Shown one piece after another: positions 14,678 to 23,842 of a stretch of DNA of 36,858 nt; positions within the stretch are counted from its first letter, which is position 1, and each line of letters starts with the position of its first letter. Below the pieces are notes generated by a model that saw nothing but the letters and a program-made list of their open reading frames with translations, made no database searches and had not been told where the DNA came from. The DNA comes from Clostridiales bacterium (GTDB lineage Bacteria; Bacillota; Clostridia; Lachnospirales; Lachnospiraceae). Both the position numbers and the translations under genes were made by a program. The DNA lies in assembly GCA_019423795.1 (NCBI GenBank), contig JAHZAT010000045.1:1-36858 (forward strand). Direction: 5' to 3'.

Positions 14678-15451
14678 ATGCTTCGAAAAATCACGATCAT
14701 GATCTTTTTGATCTTAACAGTAGTCTGGTTTACAAACAGTGACAGTATCCAGCCCGCCAGAGAATTTATACAAAACAACATTTATGTTTGGAGTGAAATG
14801 CAAGAGGAAAAACTTCCAATCTATTGTGTAGATACGCAGAAAAAACAAATAGCACTGACATTTGATACTGCATGGGGGAATGAAGATATACCACAGATTC
14901 TCAAAATATTAAAACAGAAAAATGTAAAAGCAACCTTTTTCTTCTGTGGAGACTGGATCAGCAAATATCCAGCTGATATCAAAACAATCTATGAGGAAGG
15001 ACATGATATTGCAAGTCATGGAGATCATCATAAATACATGACAAAATTAACAGACAAACAGCAGCAGGAAGAAATTCAAGGAGTGACACAGAAGATTCAA
15101 GGATTGTTAGGTATCAAAATAGATCTTTTCCGGGCACCATATGGAGATTACAACGAATCCGTCGTAAGGAATGCAAGAAAAATGAACTATTATATGATCC
15201 AATGGAACGTAGACAGCCTAGACTGGCAAGAGCCAACGAAAGAACAGTTAATTAAGAAAGTTTGCGAACACAAAAATTTATCACCTGGAAGTATCATTCT
15301 GATGCATACAGGAACGAAATGTACCAAACAGGCATTAAAACAGATCATTAAAAATATCAAAGCAAAAGGATATGAGTTCGTACCAGTGTCAAGATTGATC
15401 TATCGAAGAGATTACCGTATTGATCCAACAGGGAAACAGATGAAACTATGA
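14678..15451 (+). CDS. Polysaccharide deacetylase, PdaB-like sporulation type
   Basis: A 257-residue protein with an N-terminal membrane anchor or signal sequence (ITIMIFLILTVVWFT, residues 5-19) and a NodB domain from about 57. Motif 1 reads TFDTAWG (61-67) in place of TFDDG. This is close to the TFDISWG form of the sporulation protein PdaB. The metal-type motif SHGDHH (His114, His118), RAPYGDYN, the DSLDW stretch and ILMHTG follow. Because the second Asp of motif 1 is absent, catalysis may differ from typical deacetylases. GGGAG precedes the ATG. It is monocistronic, between a terminator and the ECF leader promoter. Confidence 0.85.
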   Translation: MLRKITIMIFLILTVVWFTNSDSIQPAREFIQNNIYVWSEMQEEKLPIYCVDTQKKQIALTFDTAWGNEDIPQILKILKQKNVKATFFFCGDWISKYPADIKTIYEEGHDIASHGDHHKYMTKLTDKQQQEEIQGVTQKIQGLLGIKIDLFRAPYGDYNESVVRNARKMNYYMIQWNVDSLDWQEPTKEQLIKKVCEHKNLSPGSIILMHTGTKCTKQALKQIIKNIKAKGYEFVPVSRLIYRRDYRIDPTGKQMKL

Positions 15452-15495
15452 AATATCAAAGAGGTATCGAAATCCTATTAAAACACTCGAAAATC

Positions 15496-15525
15496 TTGAC
15501 AATCAAATAACAAATAATACATAAT
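15496..15525 (+). promoter_or_regulatory. Promoter of the DUF4430-ECF operon
   Basis: TTGACA (15496-15501), an 18-bp spacer and CATAAT (15520-15525). The start near 15532 gives a leader of about 230 nt, long for a lipoprotein gene and rich in pairing segments. Confidence 0.6.
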
Positions 15526-15531
15526 GAAAAG

Positions 15532-15764
15532 AAACGCATAATTTCATGGTAATCTGTATATGCAGATCTTAAGTCGGAATACTTGCCATGATCTAAGGAT
15601 ATACTTTGCGAGTGACGAAGTCGTCCTCATGGTGCCAGAATGACAAAAAATAAGATGATAAAATGTAGTCTTTTTAGAAATGAATAAGAATGCATGTCTT
15701 TTTGTTATGTAAATAAGCCAGAGTAGATCCTTTTATGCTGTATACGTGGGAGGATCTATTTTTT
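15532..15764 (+). promoter_or_regulatory. Structured leader, candidate riboswitch of unidentified class
   Basis: The word TCATGG occurs at 15544-15549 and 15627-15632, and its complement CCATGA lies between them at 15586-15591, so the middle copy can pair with either side. The first pairing encloses two small hairpins (ATCTG/CAGAT and AAGT/ACTT) in a three-way junction. The second encloses a GGA..ACTT / AAGT..TCC hairpin at 15597-15626. About 90 bases later a terminator-like hairpin covers the ribosome site of the first gene. I do not find the conserved boxes of the classical cobalamin, TPP, FMN, SAM, folate or lysine riboswitches. Confidence 0.5.
15724..15764 (+). terminator. Terminator / RBS-sequestering hairpin
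   Basis: TAGATCCT (15724-15731) pairs with AGGATCTA (15751-15758), followed by six T and immediately the ATG at 15765. The only ribosome site (GGGAGG, 15748-15753) lies in the loop and right arm. The same hairpin could therefore stop transcription or hide the ribosome site, a typical expression platform. Confidence 0.7.
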
Positions 15765-16523
15765 ATGAAAAAATATATGGTATGGCTGATTTCTGCATTG
15801 ATGGCAGTATCGATGACAGCCTGTTCAAATGCACAGAAGAAAGATACAAAAGATCAGGCACAGATAACAACGGCAGCAAAAGAGAGTGCAACGCAGACAG
15901 AAGCAGCAAAGACAACAAGTAAAAAAGAGAAGAACGAAAAGAAAAAAGATAAAAAGAAATTACAGAAGAGTAAGAAAAACAGCAAAAAGACAAAAAGCAG
16001 TACAGCAAAAAAGAAAGAGACAAGCACAACAACAGCTAAAAAGAAAAAAGTAAAGAAGAAAAAAACAAAAGAAAAGACAACAAAGAATACAAAAGAAACA
16101 ACAAAAACAACAACAGCCAGTAAAAATGAATCAACAGTACAGACGGCAGAGAATCAGACAACAGAAGCAAAACAAGAACAATCTTGTGAATTTCTGATCA
16201 GCTGTAAAACAGTTCTCTCTAATAAAAGTGCATTGCAATCCAATTACCAAGTTCCAGCTGGCGGGAAAATTTATGAGAAGAAGATGGAGTTTGAAGAAGG
16301 CGATACCGTGATGGATGTTCTCAAAAGAACAGGAGTAGATATTGATATTTCTAAAGGATATGTAGCAGGAATTGACGGTTTATACGAATTTGATTGTGGA
16401 AAAAACAGTGGATGGATGTACCGTGTCAATGGTAAGTTTCCAAACTATATGGCAGGGAAATGTAAGCTTCATGATGGGGATAAAGTGGAATGGCTGTATA
16501 CTTGTGTCAGAGGAGATCTGTAG
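15765..16523 (+). CDS. DUF4430 lipoprotein, putative substrate-binding partner of the ECF transporter
   Basis: A 252-residue protein with a lipoprotein signal (MVWLISALMAVSMTAC, lipid Cys at about residue 20). Residues 25-140 are a low-complexity Lys/Thr/Ser spacer, probably crossing the cell wall. A C-terminal DUF4430 domain follows (about 155-252), with the signature GDTVMDVLKR and NSGWMYRVNGKFPN and the end GDKVEWLYT. DUF4430 is related to the C-terminal domain of transcobalamin/intrinsic factor, so B12 capture is plausible but not shown. ATG 15765 is chosen because it follows the GGGAGG site; the earlier ATG at 15735 lies in the hairpin loop. EcfT begins at the next base. Confidence 0.85.
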   Translation: MKKYMVWLISALMAVSMTACSNAQKKDTKDQAQITTAAKESATQTEAAKTTSKKEKNEKKKDKKKLQKSKKNSKKTKSSTAKKKETSTTTAKKKKVKKKKTKEKTTKNTKETTKTTTASKNESTVQTAENQTTEAKQEQSCEFLISCKTVLSNKSALQSNYQVPAGGKIYEKKMEFEEGDTVMDVLKRTGVDIDISKGYVAGIDGLYEFDCGKNSGWMYRVNGKFPNYMAGKCKLHDGDKVEWLYTCVRGDL

Positions 16524-17360
16524 ATGATCAAGGCATTAAAAAGAGCCCATCCGTTTGTTGTATTTACTTATTTTGCAGGAATGTTTTTGCTGGCACCATT
16601 TAGCAGACATCCATGGATGACAGGAGTGCAGATGATCTGTTTATGTCTGTTGTACTTTTATCATAATCGGAGTTTGAAAAAGTTTTTTCCGTTGATTGTT
16701 TTGATCTTGATCGTGGCTGTAACGAATCCATTATTTGTACAAAGAGGAAGAACAATCCTATATGCAGACACACACGTAAGGATCACGAAAGAAGCATTGC
16801 TTTATGGAATTCATTACGGATGTGTATTAGTAAATCTTTTACTGGTCTTTTCAATCTTTAACCAATATATAAAGAAAGAGCAGTGGATCTATTTATCAGG
16901 CAGATTCTTCCCTAAACTTGGTGTCGTAACATCCATGGCATTTGGATTGATCCCAAGATATCAAAACCATGCAAAGAAGATTTTAAACACACGAAAATCC
17001 TTAAAATCAGAACAGGCTGTACAGCGTGTCATGAATACAGTGTCAATGGAAACGACATGGGCATTTGAGTCTTCGATGGATCAGTTGGATTCGATGGGTG
17101 CAAGAGGTTATGGAATTGGGAAACGAACGCATTTTCATTTATTTAGGTGGGAGAGAAATGACTGGATTCATATCGTGGAGATTGTGATTTTGACGATATT
17201 AAACCTCTGGGCATACATCCACTATTATTCCAGATTTTTCTTTTATCCGATGATCATTATGCCAGCATTTCAGATGAGAGATCTGTTGTGGATGCTTATG
17301 ATGGCATTTCAGTTTTTATTACCATGCATGTGGAAGGAGAATTTTGATGTACGAAATTAA
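16524..17360 (+). CDS. Energy-coupling factor transmembrane protein EcfT
   Basis: A 278-residue membrane protein with about five to six hydrophobic stretches (residues 12-26, 34-66, 88-108, 128-142, 215-235, 250-270). The cytosolic coupling motif ARG is in SMGARGYG (193-195), the segment that docks on the ATPases; the family normally has two such motifs and the first is less clear here (FIPRYQ-like region near 150). The ATG directly follows the TAG of the DUF4430 gene, with GAGGAG upstream. It overlaps the ATPase gene by 14 bp. Confidence 0.88.
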   Translation: MIKALKRAHPFVVFTYFAGMFLLAPFSRHPWMTGVQMICLCLLYFYHNRSLKKFFPLIVLILIVAVTNPLFVQRGRTILYADTHVRITKEALLYGIHYGCVLVNLLLVFSIFNQYIKKEQWIYLSGRFFPKLGVVTSMAFGLIPRYQNHAKKILNTRKSLKSEQAVQRVMNTVSMETTWAFESSMDQLDSMGARGYGIGKRTHFHLFRWERNDWIHIVEIVILTILNLWAYIHYYSRFFFYPMIIMPAFQMRDLLWMLMMAFQFLLPCMWKENFDVRN

Positions 17361-18900
17361 TAATTTAACATTTCGATATATGTTATCGGATAGAAATTCT
17401 CTAGAGCAAGTATTATTAAAAATTAAAAAAGGAAAGATCACTCTGATCGCAGGGCCAAGCGGCAGTGGAAAGACGACGTTGTTAAGACATTTAAAAAAAG
17501 AACTGCTGCCCAAAGGTAAAAGATCTGGAAAAGTTTTATATGATGGGCAGGAAATAGAACAATTGAAAGACTTGCAGTCTGTAAAAGAAGTTGGGTATTT
17601 ATTTCAGAATCCATCAGCCCAGATGGTAATGGATACCGTATGGCATGAGATCGCATTTGGACTTGAGAATCTCGGAATGCCTTATGAACAGATGAAGCGA
17701 ACAGTAGCCGAGATCGTTAATTATTTTGATCTGCAGAAAATATACCATGAAGATACAGACAAGCTATCTGGCGGACAAAAACAATTGGTGAATCTGGCAG
17801 CAGTTATGGCAATGCATCCAAAAGTATTGATCTTAGATGAGCCAACCGCACAGTTGGACCCAGCGGCAAGGAAAGATTTTCTTGTGATGCTTCAGAAATT
17901 ACATAAAGAATTTGGTTTAACGATTATTTTAACATCGCATAACTTGGAAGATGTGATGGAAATGTCAGATGAATGTGTGATCTTAGATGATGGAAAAGTT
18001 ATCAAACAGGGAAATCCGAAAGAGGTTGCAAGACATCTTCAAAAAATACATCATCCATTGGAACAGTCTCTGCCACAGATTCTTCGGCTAGAAGAGAAAT
18101 TTCAGATAGAACTGACCTTTTCGATGGAAGAAGCAAGAGAACAGATCAGGAAAAAAGAATATCAGTTGATAAAGAAAACACATTTTGAAAGAAAAACAGT
18201 TCTTTCAATTTCACATTTATATGCAGGATATGAGAAAGGAAAAGATGTTCTTTCGAATCTGTCAGTCGAAGTTAAAGAAGGTGAAATCTTTGCAGCTGTC
18301 GGAGCAAATGGAAGTGGAAAATCAACGCTTCTTTCTTGTATGGTAAAGCAGATGAAATTTGATGGAAAATTAAAATGCAAGAAAAAAATCGTCTATATGC
18401 CACAAGATCCAACACTATTGTTTGTAAAAGATCAGTTGTTTGAAGACCTTTTGGAGATGGGAAAAGAAAAAGAAGTAAAAATTGATAAATTATTGGAAAT
18501 GTCGGATCTAATGAGAGAAAAGAAGTCACATCCATATGATCTAAGTGGAGGACAGCAGCAGATGGCAGCGTTGATCAAAGTATTACTTGCAGATCCAGAA
18601 ATCTTGCTGTTAGATGAGCCGACCAAAGGAATGGATCGGGAACACAGCAGGAAGTTTGGAGAACTTTTACGCAAACTTACAGATCAGGGAAAAACGATAT
18701 TTATCGTATCGCATGATCTGGAATTTTGTGCTGAGTATGCTGACCGCGTTGGAATGATGTTTGATGGGAAAATTGAGGGAATTGATGAGCCATCCAAGTT
18801 TTTTGCACAAAATTATTTCTATACGACAGAGTGTGCAAAGATTACGAGAGATTTTGAGAAAGTGATCATTCTGCCACAGGAGGTGGTAAGCGTATGTTAA
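17347..18900 (+). CDS. ECF transporter ATPase, two fused EcfA-type domains
   Basis: A 517-residue protein made of two complete ABC ATPase halves. The first has Walker A GPSGSGKT (36-43), signature LSGGQKQ (140-146) and Walker B LILDEPT (161-167). The second has GANGSGKST (319-327), LSGGQQQ (near 399) and LLLDEPT. It thus replaces the usual EcfA1/EcfA2 pair. ATG 17347 is preferred over an in-frame TTG at 17344 because AAGGAG (17334-17339) is spaced seven bases from it. It overlaps both neighbours, ecfT by 14 bp and ecfS by 7 bp, so translation is coupled. Confidence 0.93.
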   Translation: MYEINNLTFRYMLSDRNSLEQVLLKIKKGKITLIAGPSGSGKTTLLRHLKKELLPKGKRSGKVLYDGQEIEQLKDLQSVKEVGYLFQNPSAQMVMDTVWHEIAFGLENLGMPYEQMKRTVAEIVNYFDLQKIYHEDTDKLSGGQKQLVNLAAVMAMHPKVLILDEPTAQLDPAARKDFLVMLQKLHKEFGLTIILTSHNLEDVMEMSDECVILDDGKVIKQGNPKEVARHLQKIHHPLEQSLPQILRLEEKFQIELTFSMEEAREQIRKKEYQLIKKTHFERKTVLSISHLYAGYEKGKDVLSNLSVEVKEGEIFAAVGANGSGKSTLLSCMVKQMKFDGKLKCKKKIVYMPQDPTLLFVKDQLFEDLLEMGKEKEVKIDKLLEMSDLMREKKSHPYDLSGGQQQMAALIKVLLADPEILLLDEPTKGMDREHSRKFGELLRKLTDQGKTIFIVSHDLEFCAEYADRVGMMFDGKIEGIDEPSKFFAQNYFYTTECAKITRDFEKVIILPQEVVSVC

Positions 18901-19526
18901 ATGCGGTGATTATTTTTATGGTGTGTATATCATGTATTCCATACTATTTTAAATATGAAAAGAAGAAACCGCAGACAAGAGAAAGTGTCGTGCTTGCGGT
19001 GATGATCGCATTGACGGTTGCATCCAGAATGTTATTTGCATTTTCACCAGGATTTAAACCAGTTAGTGCAATGGTGATCATCTGTGGTATGGCATTTGGA
19101 AGAGAATCCGGTTTTTTGTGTGGATCTTTAAGTGCCGTGGTATCAAACTTCTTTTTTGGACAAGGACCATGGACTCCATTTCAGATGCTTGCATGGGGAA
19201 TGATCGGATGGATCGCAGGAATTTTAAATCAGAGAAAATGGCTGGAAAACAGTAAGATACTGTTAACGATTTTTGGGATTCTTTCAGGAATTTCATATTC
19301 TTTTGTGATGGATATCTGGACACTTCTGGCAGCAGGAGATGGATTTCAATGGATGCGGTATGTGGCAGTATTAGGAACTTCGGTTCCAGTGACGATTGAA
19401 TACTGCGTATCGAATGTGATATTTTTATGGATTTTAACACCTGTTTTTGTAAAGAAACTAAACAGGGTTAAATATAAATATGGTTTCTTCAAAGATGAAG
19501 AAGTCAGGAAACTAATCAATCAATGA
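18894..19526 (+). CDS. ECF transporter substrate-specific (S) component
   Basis: A 210-residue membrane protein with five to six helices. The stretch FSPGFKPVSAMVIICGMAFG, then ESGFLCGSLSAVVSNFFFG and GPWTPFQMLAWGMIGWIAG, is typical of the ECF S family in Clostridia. I associate this subgroup with B12-linked transporters (CbrT/CblT-like), but from memory only; the substrate cannot be read from sequence. GGAGG precedes the start within the ATPase gene. The tail KYGFFKDEEVRKL is charged and cytosolic. Confidence 0.85.
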   Translation: MLNAVIIFMVCISCIPYYFKYEKKKPQTRESVVLAVMIALTVASRMLFAFSPGFKPVSAMVIICGMAFGRESGFLCGSLSAVVSNFFFGQGPWTPFQMLAWGMIGWIAGILNQRKWLENSKILLTIFGILSGISYSFVMDIWTLLAAGDGFQWMRYVAVLGTSVPVTIEYCVSNVIFLWILTPVFVKKLNRVKYKYGFFKDEEVRKLINQ

Positions 19527-19546
19527 GACATAACAAGGAGGAATTT

Positions 19547-21352
19547 ATGAGAACGATGAAACGTGTAGCGGCAGTGGCATTGTCTGTTGTCGTGCTGATG
19601 ACATCAGGGGTTAGTGCAAAAGCAGCAGTGACGGATGTGCAGCCAGCGAAGAGTAGTAGTGAGGCGGTGCTTAAGTGGGCAAAGAAAGTTGGAGAACCAT
19701 TTGATGAGAAAACATATGCAAATAACACAGTATCTAAGATCAAGTTGGTTGGAAACTACCTTTATGTAGCAGATGATGCAAAACATCGTATCATGAAAAT
19801 TGATAAGAAAGATGGAACAATTTTAAAAGAACAGAAATATTGTGATGAATCTTATATTCAGGGATATGTCAGCAGTATTGGATATGGAGATGGTAAGGTT
19901 TATGTAGGATACGACAATGGTCGTGTACAGGCATTTGATGAGAACACATTAGAATCTTTATGGATTACAGATGAAAATAAGAATGCAATTAACGCTGATT
20001 TCGTATTTACAAATGGAAAATTATATTTTGGGACAACAGCCAAGACAACAGATTGGTATGATAATGGTGCACCATTTTCTTATTATGTTGTAACGACATC
20101 AGATGATGATAAAACAAAACCTGATGAAGAAAAAACAATGAAAAAAGTAGTAGAATCTAAAACAGGAAAATTTTATTTGAAAAAAGGTGTAGTTCTTGGA
20201 AAATACATTGTTATTTCTGATACAGCAGGAACTTTAACAATGATCGATACAACAAATGATAAAGTTACAGATACAAAGGATATTGGAGAAGCTTTTTCTG
20301 GTAATATCACTTATGATGAAATGACAGGAACAATTTATTTTGTAGCAGGAACAAATGATCTGTACGGTATCAAAGTATCAGCTGATGGAAAATTAAAAGA
20401 TGAGAAAAAAGTCAGATTATATGAAACAGGATATTCCTCAACTACACCAGAAGTATATAATGGAAAAGTTTATGTATCTGGATCAAAAGGAAAAGCATTT
20501 CAAGATAAAGGATATATGGCAGTTGCAGATGTAAGTTCTGATAAGTATAAAGTAAATTATACAGTAGAATTATCTAATTATTCTCAGTGTGAACCAACAA
20601 TTGTAAAAACAGGGGAAAATTCTGTGCGTGTATATTTCACAATTAATGATGAACCAGGTGGAATTTATGCAATTGAAGATTCAAAAGATGCAACATCAGC
20701 AACATTGGAAAAAGTTTATGAACCAACTGGGGACATAAAGAATACAGGATGTATGAGTGATGTAGTGGTTGATGAAGATGGTACAATTTATTTTGCAAAT
20801 GATTCTAAATATATTATGTCAGTAGGCAAAAAAGTTGAAGATACAAAAAAATCAGATGTAATCACAGTAAAACCAGTCACAAAAACAGTAAAAAGTACAA
20901 GAAGCGTAAAACTGACATGGAAAAAGAAAAAATCTGCCAAAGGCTATGTCATCTACGCCAAAGCAGGAAAAGGTAAATACAAAAAAGTAACAACCGTAGG
21001 AAAGAAAACATCAAAGACGATCAAAGTCAACAAAGACTCATCCTACAAATTTAAAGTAAGACCATACAAACTAACAAAGAAAAACAAAAAGAAATATTTT
21101 AAAGCCTATGCAGCCAAAGCCAAATTCGGAAGCAAGACAGTTAAAGTAACATTTAAAAATGTCACAGGATATGCAAGCTACAAAGTGCAGATGAAAGCAG
21201 GAAAAGCAGCATATAAGACAGTAAAAACAACAACCAAAGGCGGAACGATCACATATACAAAGAAAAAAGCCAAAGTAGGAACAACTTACAAATTCTGCTT
21301 AAAAGGAATCAATAAGGTAAATGGAAAAACTGTTTCCGTAACAATCAAATAG
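19547..21352 (+). CDS. Secreted beta-propeller protein with Fn3-like C-terminus
   Basis: A 601-residue exported protein. The signal peptide is RTMKRVAAVALSVVVLMTSG with a likely cut after AKA (near residue 26). Residues about 45-440 contain repeated short blades (NYLYVADDAKHRIMKID, GDGKVYVGYDNGRVQAFD, YNGKVYVSGSKG, DEDGTIYFAND), a PQQ-like propeller pattern. The last 150 residues are very rich in Lys with strands like RSVKLTWKKKKSAKGYVIYA, an Fn3-like module common in clostridial surface proteins. There is no sortase motif. The ATG at 19547 has AAGGAGG upstream; an ATG at 19523 does not. It is 20 bp after ecfS, so probably the last gene of the uptake operon. Confidence 0.82.
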   Translation: MRTMKRVAAVALSVVVLMTSGVSAKAAVTDVQPAKSSSEAVLKWAKKVGEPFDEKTYANNTVSKIKLVGNYLYVADDAKHRIMKIDKKDGTILKEQKYCDESYIQGYVSSIGYGDGKVYVGYDNGRVQAFDENTLESLWITDENKNAINADFVFTNGKLYFGTTAKTTDWYDNGAPFSYYVVTTSDDDKTKPDEEKTMKKVVESKTGKFYLKKGVVLGKYIVISDTAGTLTMIDTTNDKVTDTKDIGEAFSGNITYDEMTGTIYFVAGTNDLYGIKVSADGKLKDEKKVRLYETGYSSTTPEVYNGKVYVSGSKGKAFQDKGYMAVADVSSDKYKVNYTVELSNYSQCEPTIVKTGENSVRVYFTINDEPGGIYAIEDSKDATSATLEKVYEPTGDIKNTGCMSDVVVDEDGTIYFANDSKYIMSVGKKVEDTKKSDVITVKPVTKTVKSTRSVKLTWKKKKSAKGYVIYAKAGKGKYKKVTTVGKKTSKTIKVNKDSSYKFKVRPYKLTKKNKKKYFKAYAAKAKFGSKTVKVTFKNVTGYASYKVQMKAGKAAYKTVKTTTKGGTITYTKKKAKVGTTYKFCLKGINKVNGKTVSVTIK

Positions 21353-21430
21353 AAGTACTGGATAAAATACAAAAAAGGGCTTGATTTTCAAAAAGAATCA
21401 TTGTATCCTATAACCAGTGAAGTTACTGAC

Positions 21431-21478
21431 AAGGGCGTCAAACAATTAGTTTCATATTGTTTGTCGCCCCTTTTTTTC
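21431..21478 (+). terminator. Terminator of the DUF4430-ECF operon
   Basis: AAGGGCG-CAAACAAT pairs with ATTGTTTG-CGCCCCTT, with a single mismatch, and ends in seven T. It lies 80 bases after the propeller gene. Confidence 0.85.
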
Positions 21479-21552
21479 TACTATCAGTTAGATAATAGAA
21501 GAAAAAATATATAGATTATGCTTCAAATGTAAGAGAAGAAAGGAAGAACTCT

Positions 21553-23670
21553 ATGAAGGAAAAAATCAATGTATCAGAAATCTTCGGATCCCACGTATTT
21601 AACGACAGTGTTATGAAAGCACGTCTTCCAAAGGCCGTTTACAAAGATCTGAAAAAGACAATCGAAGAAGGAACAGAATTAAATCCAGCAATTGCAGACG
21701 TAGTTGCGAATGAGATGAAAGAATGGGCTATTGAAAAGGGTGCTACACATTATACTCACTGGTTCCAGCCATTAACAGGTGTGACAGCAGAGAAACATGA
21801 CGCTTTCATTAACCCAACAGACGATGGTAAAGTTTTACTTGAGTTCTCAGGAAAAGAACTGATCAAAGGTGAACCAGATGCATCTTCATTCCCATCAGGT
21901 GGATTAAGAGCAACATTTGAAGCAAGAGGATATACAGCCTGGGATTGTACATCACCTGCATTCATCAAAGAAACAGAAAATGCATGTATCTTATGTATTC
22001 CAACAGCATTCTGCTCATACAAAGGAGAAGCATTAGACAAGAAGACACCACTTCTTCGTTCTATGCAGGCATTAGATATCCAGACAACAAGATTATTAAA
22101 TGTATTAGGAAATAAGAATGTAAAACGTGTTAGCACATCCGTTGGACCAGAACAGGAATATTTCTTAGTTGATGAAGAAAAATATAAACAGAGAAAAGAC
22201 TTGATCTTCACTGGACGTACATTATTCGGAGCAATGCCTCCAAAAGGTCAGGAAATGGATGACCATTATTTTGGAATCATCAAACCAAGAATCGAAGGAT
22301 TCATGAAAGATTTAAATATCGAAGCATGGAAACTTGGAATCAGTGCGAAGACAGAACATAACGAAGTAGCTCCAGCGCAGCACGAATTAGCACCAATCTA
22401 TAACTCAAACAATGTGGCAACAGACCACAACCAGTTATTAATGGAAACAATGAGACGTGTAGCAAGACGTCATGGATTAAAATGCTTACTTCATGAGAAA
22501 CCATTTGCAGGAATTAATGGATCAGGAAAACATAACAACTGGTCTATGGTAACAAATGAAGGAAAGAACCTGTTAGATCCAGGAAAAACTCCTCATGAAA
22601 ACCAGCAGTTCTTACTGATCTTAGCATCTATTATTGCAGCAGTGGATAAACATGCAGATTTACTTCGTATGTCAGCTTCCACACCAGGAAATGACCACAG
22701 ATTAGGAGCTAACGAGGCACCTCCAGCAATCATCTCTATCTTCCTTGGAGATCAGTTAGAAGATGTTGTAAAACAGCTTGTAACAAGAGGTGAGGCGACA
22801 GAATCCAAACATGGAGACAAATTAGCATCTGGTGTTCATTCATTACCAGCATTTGAGAAAGATGCAACAGACCGTAACAGAACATCACCATTCGCATTTA
22901 CAGGAAACAAATTCGAATTCCGTATGGTAGGTTCTACACAGTCTATCTCTGATCCAAACGTTGTATTAAATACAATCGTAGCAGATGTCTTTGCAGATGT
23001 ATGTGACAGATTAGAGAAAGTAGAAGGCGGAGTTGAAGCAGTAGCTATGGAAGCTCACGAGATCACAAAAGAATTATTAACACAGCATCAGAGAGTTATC
23101 TTTAATGGTAACGGATATTCTGACGAATGGGTAGCTGAAGCTGAGAGAAGAGGACTTCCAAACTTACACAGCATGGTAGATGCAATCCCAACATTAACAA
23201 CAGATAAAGCAGTTAAGATGTTTGAGAAATTTGGAGTATACACAAAAGAAGAATTAGAGTCTCGTGTTGAAGTATTATATGAACAGTATTCTAATACAAT
23301 TAACATTGAAGGACTTGCAACATTAGATATCGCTAAGAAACAGATTGTTCCAGCAGTTATGAAATACCAGAGAAAACTTGCAAATGGCGTTGCTGAATTA
23401 AAGACAGTTGGTGTTGACAGCTCTGTACAGGAAAAATTGTTAGAAGATATCACAGCAAACTTAAAAGATCTGTTTGCTGCGATCAACAAGTTAGAAGCTG
23501 ATATTCCAGAAGCTCAGGCATTAGAAAGTGAAGCTCAGGCTCGCTGCTATCATGATACGATTTTCACAGATATGAGTGCCGTACGTGAACCAGCAGACAA
23601 ACTGGAAATGTTAGTAGCAAAAGAAGACTGGCCAATGCCAAGTTACGGAGATCTGATTTTCGAAGTATAA
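21553..23670 (+). CDS. glnN: Glutamine synthetase type III
   Basis: A 705-residue protein, the size of GSIII (about 700-730), well above the roughly 450-residue GSI. It makes glutamine from glutamate, ammonia and ATP. Family stretches are the N-terminal VFNDSVMKARLPK, HYTHWFQPLTG, the glutamate-type FSGKELIKGEPDASSFPSGGLR, GPEQEYFLVD, EVAPAQHELAP and AGINGSGKHNNWS. The gene is monocistronic: AAAGGAAG before the ATG, terminators on both sides. I see no glutamine riboswitch motif in the 75 bases upstream. Confidence 0.95.
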   Translation: MKEKINVSEIFGSHVFNDSVMKARLPKAVYKDLKKTIEEGTELNPAIADVVANEMKEWAIEKGATHYTHWFQPLTGVTAEKHDAFINPTDDGKVLLEFSGKELIKGEPDASSFPSGGLRATFEARGYTAWDCTSPAFIKETENACILCIPTAFCSYKGEALDKKTPLLRSMQALDIQTTRLLNVLGNKNVKRVSTSVGPEQEYFLVDEEKYKQRKDLIFTGRTLFGAMPPKGQEMDDHYFGIIKPRIEGFMKDLNIEAWKLGISAKTEHNEVAPAQHELAPIYNSNNVATDHNQLLMETMRRVARRHGLKCLLHEKPFAGINGSGKHNNWSMVTNEGKNLLDPGKTPHENQQFLLILASIIAAVDKHADLLRMSASTPGNDHRLGANEAPPAIISIFLGDQLEDVVKQLVTRGEATESKHGDKLASGVHSLPAFEKDATDRNRTSPFAFTGNKFEFRMVGSTQSISDPNVVLNTIVADVFADVCDRLEKVEGGVEAVAMEAHEITKELLTQHQRVIFNGNGYSDEWVAEAERRGLPNLHSMVDAIPTLTTDKAVKMFEKFGVYTKEELESRVEVLYEQYSNTINIEGLATLDIAKKQIVPAVMKYQRKLANGVAELKTVGVDSSVQEKLLEDITANLKDLFAAINKLEADIPEAQALESEAQARCYHDTIFTDMSAVREPADKLEMLVAKEDWPMPSYGDLIFEV

Positions 23671-23699
23671 TAATTACATAGTTTGTAAAACTTCTTAAT

Positions 23700-23745
23700 A
23701 CACAAAGAGAAAGCAGCAGAGAAATCTGTTGCTTTCTTTTTGTGT
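23700..23745 (+). terminator. Terminator after glutamine synthetase
   Basis: ACACAAAGAGAAAGCA and its near-complement TGCTTTCTTTTTGTGT enclose a CAGA-GAAA-TCTG hairpin. A strong stem, probably working in both directions. Confidence 0.85.
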
Positions 23746-23842
23746 ATCAACCATTGTTTGAAAAATATTCCAGAATATATTTTTTGAAATTTCATATTCT
23801 AAAGAAAAAGAATATCTTACAAAATTAGAAAAGAGGAAGAAT

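Noticed and set aside
15532..15764. Classical cobalamin riboswitch before the DUF4430 gene
   Set aside because: The conserved boxes (GCCACTG, the B12 box GCCAGGAGACC and the GGTGAAAATCC-type core) are not there; only loose GCCAGA words occur, so I call the leader unidentified.
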